Notes under the pieces: generated by a model
Database searches by the model: none
The model's input: the letters and a program-made list of their open reading frames with translations, nothing else
Told to the model about the DNA's origin: nothing
Part shown: in pieces, positions 27,250 to 64,000 of the stretch
How positions within the stretch are numbered: position 1 is the first letter of the stretch
How the letters are laid out: the number at the start of each line of letters is the position of its first letter
DNA from: Crotophaga sulcirostris
Taxonomy: Eukaryota > Chordata > Aves > Cuculiformes > Crotophagidae
NCBI GenBank assembly: GCA_013397455.1
Contig: VYZB01000389.1
Span: 1 to 64,000, forward strand
Reading direction: 5' to 3'
DNA length: 64,000 bases
Program-made: the position numbers and the translations under genes

Positions 27250-30200
27250 TCAAGGGAAGGGGAGGAATATTAGCAGTACCTACTGCAATAGCTGCAGTTT
27301 GCTACTTCTCTTCCATTACTTCTGGTCCTGCTGGTGATGTGCTCACAGTGGCAACGCTACTCATTGGCCTTATAAAGGGGTAAAGTTCAGCTGCCTCGGA
27401 TACTGCTTCCAGTGACTTGTGTGGCTGCAAGAGGAGTTGATTCAGTTGGCTGGTCCAATGGGGAGCTAATCATGGGGGGAGGAAATGGTTTTCTTTTCAT
27501 AATTTGCTTGCTGCTGGTTCATTTGAATGCTAGGAGGGAGCAGAAACTTTCCTGTGTGTTTGGGATGTGGGAAGGGAGAGTGCTGCTTTCAGCAGCAGCC
27601 CACAGTGTCGGAAAAGCAGGTTCTGAGATGGCTTTTTGCCACTTAATTGGCAGATTTGTTGCATGAACTAAAGAGAAAATATTATAAAAATTGAATGAAG
27701 AGCAAACCAGGGAAGAAAAAAATAGTAGTGTAAGAGTGTAAAATTCACAGCCACTATAACATTGCTTTTTCATTTTTTGAAAAATGGAGAAGTGTATGGG
27801 CAGAAGTGATGTGGAGGGGATGTAAGAGCTGGAAGTTTAAAAAAAAAAAAACAAAAAACAAATTGTGAAGAAAGAGACTGAAAAGGTAAAACCTGTATAA
27901 ATGAGGTCATATAGGTTCTTTGGAGTCTTAACTGTTCAGTGACTTTGCCACCACGGACTGTTATTGTAGATACAGACCATGTCTCTGCTGGTAAGCATGT
28001 AATAATGTAGATTGATGATGTCTAGTTCACATCTTCTTGTAAAGGAATTAGAAGACTCATCTGTTAAGCAAATAGCACAAAACCAACCATACATCTGAAG
28101 GTATTAATTGCATTATTGTTCAGTTTAGTCTTGATTATGCTATCATAATATGATCAAAACTGCTGATACGGGTATAACTAAATCATGTTAAAGTACAGTT
28201 GTTACAATACAGAATGCTACTTGAAGTATGTTTTCTGTATTTTACTCAAATTACAGAATTGCTTTAAAGCTTATTGGCAACTGAAATATTAGCTTGTGTA
28301 ATATTAGTAGGAATAATACACTCTTTCAGGCCTGTTGGTAATGTCATGCAATTGCTCAAAATCTTGCTTTAAAATCCACTTAGAAAGATGAATGCAAAAG
28401 AAATATGGAGGAACGTACGTATTTGGGGAGGAAAACACCCAAACCTTGGTTTGTATTTTAAACTTTATTTTATGAAACAGAAGTTTAGATGTATTCTAGT
28501 TTCTCAGAAAAGGAGTGAGGGACGTAATGTAGTTAACTGGTTTCTCTTCCAAAGTAGTTAAGAGAAAATGTCAGATATACTTTTGATCCTTTATTTAAAT
28601 TTTAACCGACTAGCATTGTAACTGTGGCTGCTGCATAATTGGTTCTGAAGCATCAGCAGCTCCCATTCATGGATAGATAAATAATTCAGGGATGAACTTT
28701 AGCCACACGCTTCAGCATCACAATTTTAGTTGTTCTTGTTTTCTGAATTAAGCATGTGAGATCCTTCATTTTACAGGTGATGAACTGAATTAACAGACAA
28801 AAATCAATATGTTGCTTAACAGCCATCCTACATTACCAAAAATCTTTGTTTTGTCCTCATAACCATTCTTAAACTTTACATCTCTGCCTTGCCCGGAAAA
28901 ATAACTGCTTTACTGGTTTGCCTTACAAACCCTCTAGATAATACATGCCGAAAAAACACTTTGCTGTGAGCTTGTTAAGTAATGCTCTGGTTACTGCATG
29001 TACACAAGTGTATGAAACACAGGGTTCTGGGGGCAGGCCTTGAGATTCTTTTATATTTTGTGTGTGCGCGTATGTGTATGCTTATTCCTTTGCCAAAGGT
29101 TTCTTGCTGAATTATATTAACGTTTATTTAGCTTATTTGTGCATGTAATAGAAATGGTGAGAGTACAGGTAACACTAAGCAGCTGCTGATTGCATATGTG
29201 TTATTGTGTGAATTGTGCTGGTGAATTTTGTCACTTTTTTGCCAGATCTCGACATTTGGCCAGTGTATTTGAGTTAATCACAACCACACCTAATTAATTA
29301 TTCATATATTAGGAAAAAATAACCTTTTAAAATTTAAATCTGTTTTTCAGTGATGACGCATTTGAATTCTTTTCAAATGTTTCATTCTTAGCTCTTGCTT
29401 TTATCAACTGAACAATTTAAATAAAAACTCCTCTTACATTTAGAGTTGGTGGCATTATATATGATAAGTGTTCCTGGATTACTTCTGTTGTTGCACTGGT
29501 TTTCAGTTCATTAACGTTTTGTTAGCAAAATTTTAAATGACTAGAAACAATAAAGGGATACATGATTTCTGCTGTTAAAATGTATTTTGGCATTCTTCTG
29601 CCTGCTTTTGAAAACTGAATACTGAGACGAGTTGTACCACAGCAGTTGTATGCCCTTCTGTCTTCGGAAGAGTCGTTGAATCAATCGCATATGCATTTAT
29701 TTCAGAAAAGACACAGGTATCTTCTGGAGCCTTTATGTGATCTAAATATAAATCTAAAGGAAATGTACTACAATATTATTGCAGTTTTAGCAATCTATTA
29801 TAAAGTTTATTGCACAGAAATAACTAGGTCAACCTCTGGATGACCTGTCTTTTGGAGTTTCTTCAGTTAGCTTTAGGCTAGAGCTCCACCTTGTGATCTT
29901 TCAGCAGGATACATTTTCCTTTTATAGTTAATAATTTAATTATGACTTCACAAAGTTGAGTGACTTGAGAAAGTTTTCAAAGACTTGAGAGATTTCAGTA
30001 TCTGCTTGGGAAATTTAAAGTTGGAATTCTGTGACCATACCAAAATGAAACTGAAGCAGAGCTGCTTTTTATGATGCTTTTCAGTTTAGATTTAACTTAT
30101 TAAAGTAATCTGCTTATTAGAGCATGTTTAGTAGATGACATAGACTTTCACTTTTTGGAATGGCATCTGCAAGAATTTCACTTTCCTCTTTCAGACTTCA

Positions 30201-31119
30201 CTGTGGTGAACTTGGCATGTTTTACAAGTTCTGAAAGGATGTTTCTATGGACTGTTTTCCTTTCTCATTGACTCCCAAGCCTGAGTGCTTTGAATGAGTC
30301 ATCAACTATGTGTGTGAAGAAGACATGGCTGGCAGTCGTCCTGAATTTCCAGAAGGCATTTACTGAGATGACTGATAATGGGGAATAACCAATGCCAGTT
30401 GTTTCCTATACCAGAACAAGAGAACACCAAATAAAATTGGGAAGTGATCAATTTGGAGTAAAGAACATACCTCTTGGCAGTATGGAGTTTGACTGTGGGA
30501 GTTCTTTTGTGAAATACTGTCACTGCTGGATATTGATTTCAAAAGTAATTGGAAATATTAATGGAAAAATACTGATAAGGGGCATTAAAATATAGGGACA
30601 ACCTCTCTAGCTGAAAAAATCCCCGAGTTATTTCTAGATGCCGGGAAGTTATTCAGGGAAAACATTGCTAATAAGATAAAAGCAGCTGTGTTGTTCCTTG
30701 AGCATCGCCTGTTGGCCCCTGCCAGAGAGGACACGCTGGGCTGCATTGGCCTTGCTGATTGAGAACCAACAGTCCCTGTGGTATCCTGTAAATCTTTTAG
30801 TACTATCTTTACTGGGACAAATGCGAGAGTTTTTTTGATCATTGTGGGAGTTTGAGCTTGATGCTGGAGATTCTTTACAGTCTTACTCATGTATTATTGC
30901 AAGGAGTTCATCTGTAGCTGCTGTTTTCTATCATAACAGTATATGGTTGCACTCATGAGGGCCAAGTTTCTTCTTCCTTCAAGAAAAACAGTTCTTGAAG
31001 TTGCATCTTTGCCTTACCCAGAAACTCACTAGTTTACTTAGATGCTGAAGCATGAAGCTACTACCAAGAACTTAATATTTCCTTCCCATTTTATGAAGTG
31101 ATTGTGTCCAAACAATGCC

Positions 31120-31150
31120 ATGTTTTCTTTTATGTTTTCTTTTATGTTCT
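31120..31150. repeat. 12-bp tandem repeat, ~2.6 copies
   Basis: ATGTTTTCTTTT at 31120-31131 is repeated at 31132-31143 and partly again. A small local tandem duplication. Confidence 0.6.
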
Positions 31151-33036
31151 CTGGTTTCTACTAAGATGAATGGTTCTTAAAAGAAGTTCAGGTTGGTGTA
31201 AACTGAAACCAGCTACTTTTCTCTAGTGGCTTGTTTGACTTTTTTGATGTAAATAATATCTGTTGTAATTGTTTGCCCGTCCTTTTTCATAGTTTTGTTA
31301 CCATTTTTTTCTTTAAAATATTTATGATTGTTAAAAACTGTATTGCCAATTTTTGCAAAAACTGATAGGGCAATAGATTTGTTTTTCATAAAGGGAAATA
31401 AAATATGTTAATTTTGTGAACAAGTGGTCAGCTTTCCTTATTTCTCAGTATTTACAAATTTAATTGAATAGGTAATTTGAGTATTGTAAATAGGTAGTAA
31501 TAATGAACCATAATATGAAATTTGCATGTCAGCATCCTGGTTGTCACTTCAGTAGATTTGTTGCTTCTCAACATTGAAAAATGTAAACTAGAAAAAGTCA
31601 AATAACTGCTGACAAACAGGCTGAGCTTGAAACTGAGCAGTGCAAGTTTTGAAGTTTGCATCTTTACTTTGCACTGGAACGGAATCACAAGGATGGCCTC
31701 CAAAAGAACTTGTGTGGCTGGATCTAGTTTTCATTTCTTTACATTTTTTGTCTCTTATGTTCCTTCCACCGCCCCACCCCTGGACACCTCTGAGCGGGCC
31801 CTGGCCTGATGACCAAGACACTAAAGTGCCCTGTGGTGTTTTTCCAAGTTTATGTTGCTGACAGGAATCAGAGCAAATCTTATACATACATATATATATT
31901 ATTTATAATCCGAAGTGTAGAACATATTGGTATGTTACCAACCATGTGTATAGGTTTACAGACAACCTGCATGGTGTAATAGCTCCCTATCACCAAAGAG
32001 AGTTTTACTCTTCCCTCCCATGGCTGTGCAGTCTAGTATTTCCCAGGCTCCAGCTACCTGCTGTTGGACCAGTTTAACTTGATAATCCAGGGAAAAAAAT
32101 AATTGAGATACATTTTGCCCATTTTATTGGGGAATTGAATCAGGTGATGCTGAATGGCAAAGTGGACAAAGATAAATGGATGGGATGGGGATGTTACCTC
32201 GCCTGTGAATGATGGTTTGCTAAAGAGGGTGTATAAATGAAGCAGGAGAGAAGGAAATGTGCTGGACATGTGCCTGTGTGGTTTTGGAGAAGGGAGGAAT
32301 GAGGTGACAAAGGTTGCTTCCATTCTGCAGCAGTGATGTTTTTGAAGCTTTTTATCTTCTACTGTGTTCTGGATAGAACATGCTTTAGTAGTTGTCAACC
32401 AGCCTATCTTGAACCTCCTCTCTTTTTGCCACTCTTTTCTTTCCACTCTGGTTCTCTGCTTTTATGTAATTGTGTGAAATGTGAAGAAAGAGAACATAAT
32501 AAGTTCAGGGTTGATGTTTTCCCTCAGCTCTCCGAATTCTGGAAGCTGCAGTGGCCCCTAGCATTCAGAATAAGCACTTGCAGGAAAAAAAAACCTCTGG
32601 CCTCTATCTACACGCTCAATTGAAATGCCGTCTCTGAAGCACAGCTACCAGACATTGAGCAACATGTGCTTAGCATGCCAAAATTCAGTCTTTCCCTTAA
32701 ATACCTGATTCCTCCAACAAGCTGTAGAGTTAGCAGACTTGAACTCTGAAGGTTTTTCTCCTTGCTATTGTATCTTTAAAACACCTGAACATCATGCTTT
32801 CCTAATTCAACTGTATAAAAGTTAGTCTGGGGCAGACAATTGGCACAGAGAACTTTAGCCTGTGTAGTTAAATCCTGTATTTGAAGTACTGAGTGAATTT
32901 CCCCCCCTTGCACATAGGAAAATTAAGTAAATAATAACGCTTATAAATAGGTGGCAATATTGTAATTAAGTTTAAAAGCAAACATTTAGCAATCTTGATT
33001 AAGCACTATGGTTTTTTCTGATGTTTTTCTTTATAG

Positions 33037-33105
33037 CATGTGGATAGTATTATCTTCCTTGACGTTCTTAGAGTCTTGTCAAATACTTTAAATGTTAAAA
33101 CTGTT
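33037..33105 (+). other. STAG2: Candidate non-coding exon 2 of STAG2
   Basis: A pyrimidine-rich acceptor (tttttctttatag, AG at 33035-33036) and a strong donor GTAAGC at 33106 bound 69 bases, 653 bases upstream of the start-codon exon. Vertebrate STAG2 has the ATG in the third exon, so one further non-coding exon is expected between the CpG island and 33759; this is the best-bounded candidate I saw. It contains an ATG at 33038 opening a 17-codon frame that stops in-exon (TAA), so it would add an upstream ORF. Transcript evidence is lacking. Confidence 0.45.
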
Positions 33106-33758
33106 GTAAGCTTGGCTTATCAGCTCTGTAAGACACAGGGAGTTGTGAAACAGCTGTTTTTAAGAACTTGTTGTAAGAGCTTATCTTTATGGAAAATGTC
33201 GCGGAACTTCATAAATCAGAGTCGGTAGATACAGTATCATAAAACGTACACATACCGTGCTTTAAATTTAACATCAAGTCTGGTTTTGATTTGGTTAACC
33301 AGAAGTATCCTAGTGTTGGAAAGCCTGGGCTCTGCAGTGCATGGCATTACAGGTCAAACTTTAATCTAGTATAGATTTAGAAATGAAAGCTATTACTTGC
33401 AAGGTGTTAATGAAAACAAATACAGTTTGCTCATCCTATTCCGAAAATGTAGTTTTGCCTTTTTTTTTTTTTAAAGAAAATCTTAATGTGATGCTTTTAA
33501 TATTTGTTGGAGGTACTTTGTAGTGAGATCCCTGGAGGAATAAAAAAATATAAAATCTTTAAACAGGAAGAAGTCTGGTTGGAAACAGGGCAGTGTGATT
33601 TAAGTATTCTGTGTTTCTAATTTTTTTTACCCCTTCATGTGTGGAAAACTTTTTACTTTATATGTTTGTTTTATTATAGAAGTTGTCTGCTGCAAAGGAA
33701 GAAAGAAAAGTAAGCTTGTACTACTTCAGACTGTTTTTTGAACATCTTTCTAATCCAG

Positions 33759-33783
33759 TGGTGTTCCAGAAGATGATAAAGAA
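33759..33783 (+). other. STAG2: STAG2 5' UTR part of the start-codon exon, with overlapping uORF
   Basis: The acceptor 'tttctaatccag' ends at 33758, leaving 25 bases of leader before the ATG (an alternative AG at 33768-33769 would leave 14). An ATG at 33773 with A at -3 opens a frame of four codons (M-I-K-K) ending in TGA at 33785-33787, so its stop overlaps the main start as ATGA. Confidence 0.7.

Positions 33784-64000
<30,217 letters not shown>

Larger units (their letters stand above)
131..33036 (+). other. STAG2: Long first intron of STAG2, no coding content recognised
   Basis: About 33 kb of AT-rich sequence with no recognisable protein-coding exon on either strand; open frames in it are short and lack similarity or codon structure. 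It carries two CR1 fragments (549-627, 6160-6335), a hAT-type MITE (13790-13985), a GC-rich patch (3060-3255), G/C-run tracts (18490-18509, 27227-27249), an A/C-rich low-complexity tract (24794-24852) and small tandem repeats (11938-11974, 31120-31150). Alternative first exons may exist here, but I cannot support one. Its length matches the long 5' intron known in vertebrate STAG2 genes. Confidence 0.7.

Noticed and set aside
28005..28100. TGATGATG near CTGA, possible C/D-box snoRNA
   Set aside because: No terminal stem, and spacing and internal C'/D' boxes are not convincing.

Overview
The window is vertebrate nuclear DNA, most likely from a bird. It holds the 5' two-thirds of one gene, STAG2 (cohesin subunit SA2/stromal antigen 2), on the + strand. 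The evidence is spliced protein similarity to STAG2, GT-AG introns, remnants of CR1 LINEs with the bird-type 3' consensus, a decayed hAT element, a solo LTR, and generally repeat-poor AT-rich introns. I cannot name the species. No prokaryotic-type operon, CRISPR array, rRNA or tRNA was seen.

Layout. Positions 1-240 are the edge of a CpG-rich promoter/first-exon region that continues left of the window. About 33 kb of long first intron follows. It holds a CR1 fragment (549-627), a second CR1 (6160-6335), a 196-bp hAT-type MITE (13790-13985) and several G/C-run tracts, and nothing coding that I can support. A candidate non-coding exon lies at 33037-33105. The start-codon exon is 33759-33827, with the ATG at 33784. 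A 372-bp sense-oriented solo LTR with a 5-bp target duplication sits in the next intron (35411-35782).

Coding part. Twenty-five coding exons from 33784 to 62634 join without a frame break into 924 codons (2,772 nt). The N-terminus, the basic linker, the STAG domain, the stromalin conservative domain and most of the HEAT-repeat body are present. The remaining roughly 300 codons lie beyond 64000. All 25 donors are GT and all acceptors AG; no U12-type intron was seen. The protein encircles/loads chromatin as part of cohesin with SMC1, SMC3 and RAD21, and the aromatic/basic ligand-binding surface known from human SA2 is kept.

I did not find an undescribed multi-gene system. The observations most worth a second look are a five-codon upstream ORF whose stop overlaps the STAG2 start codon (ATGA), the sense-strand solo LTR carrying its own AATAAA in an early intron, candidate alternative 5' exons, a codon change at an exon end that also weakens the donor site, and several long G/T-only or G4-prone intronic tracts.
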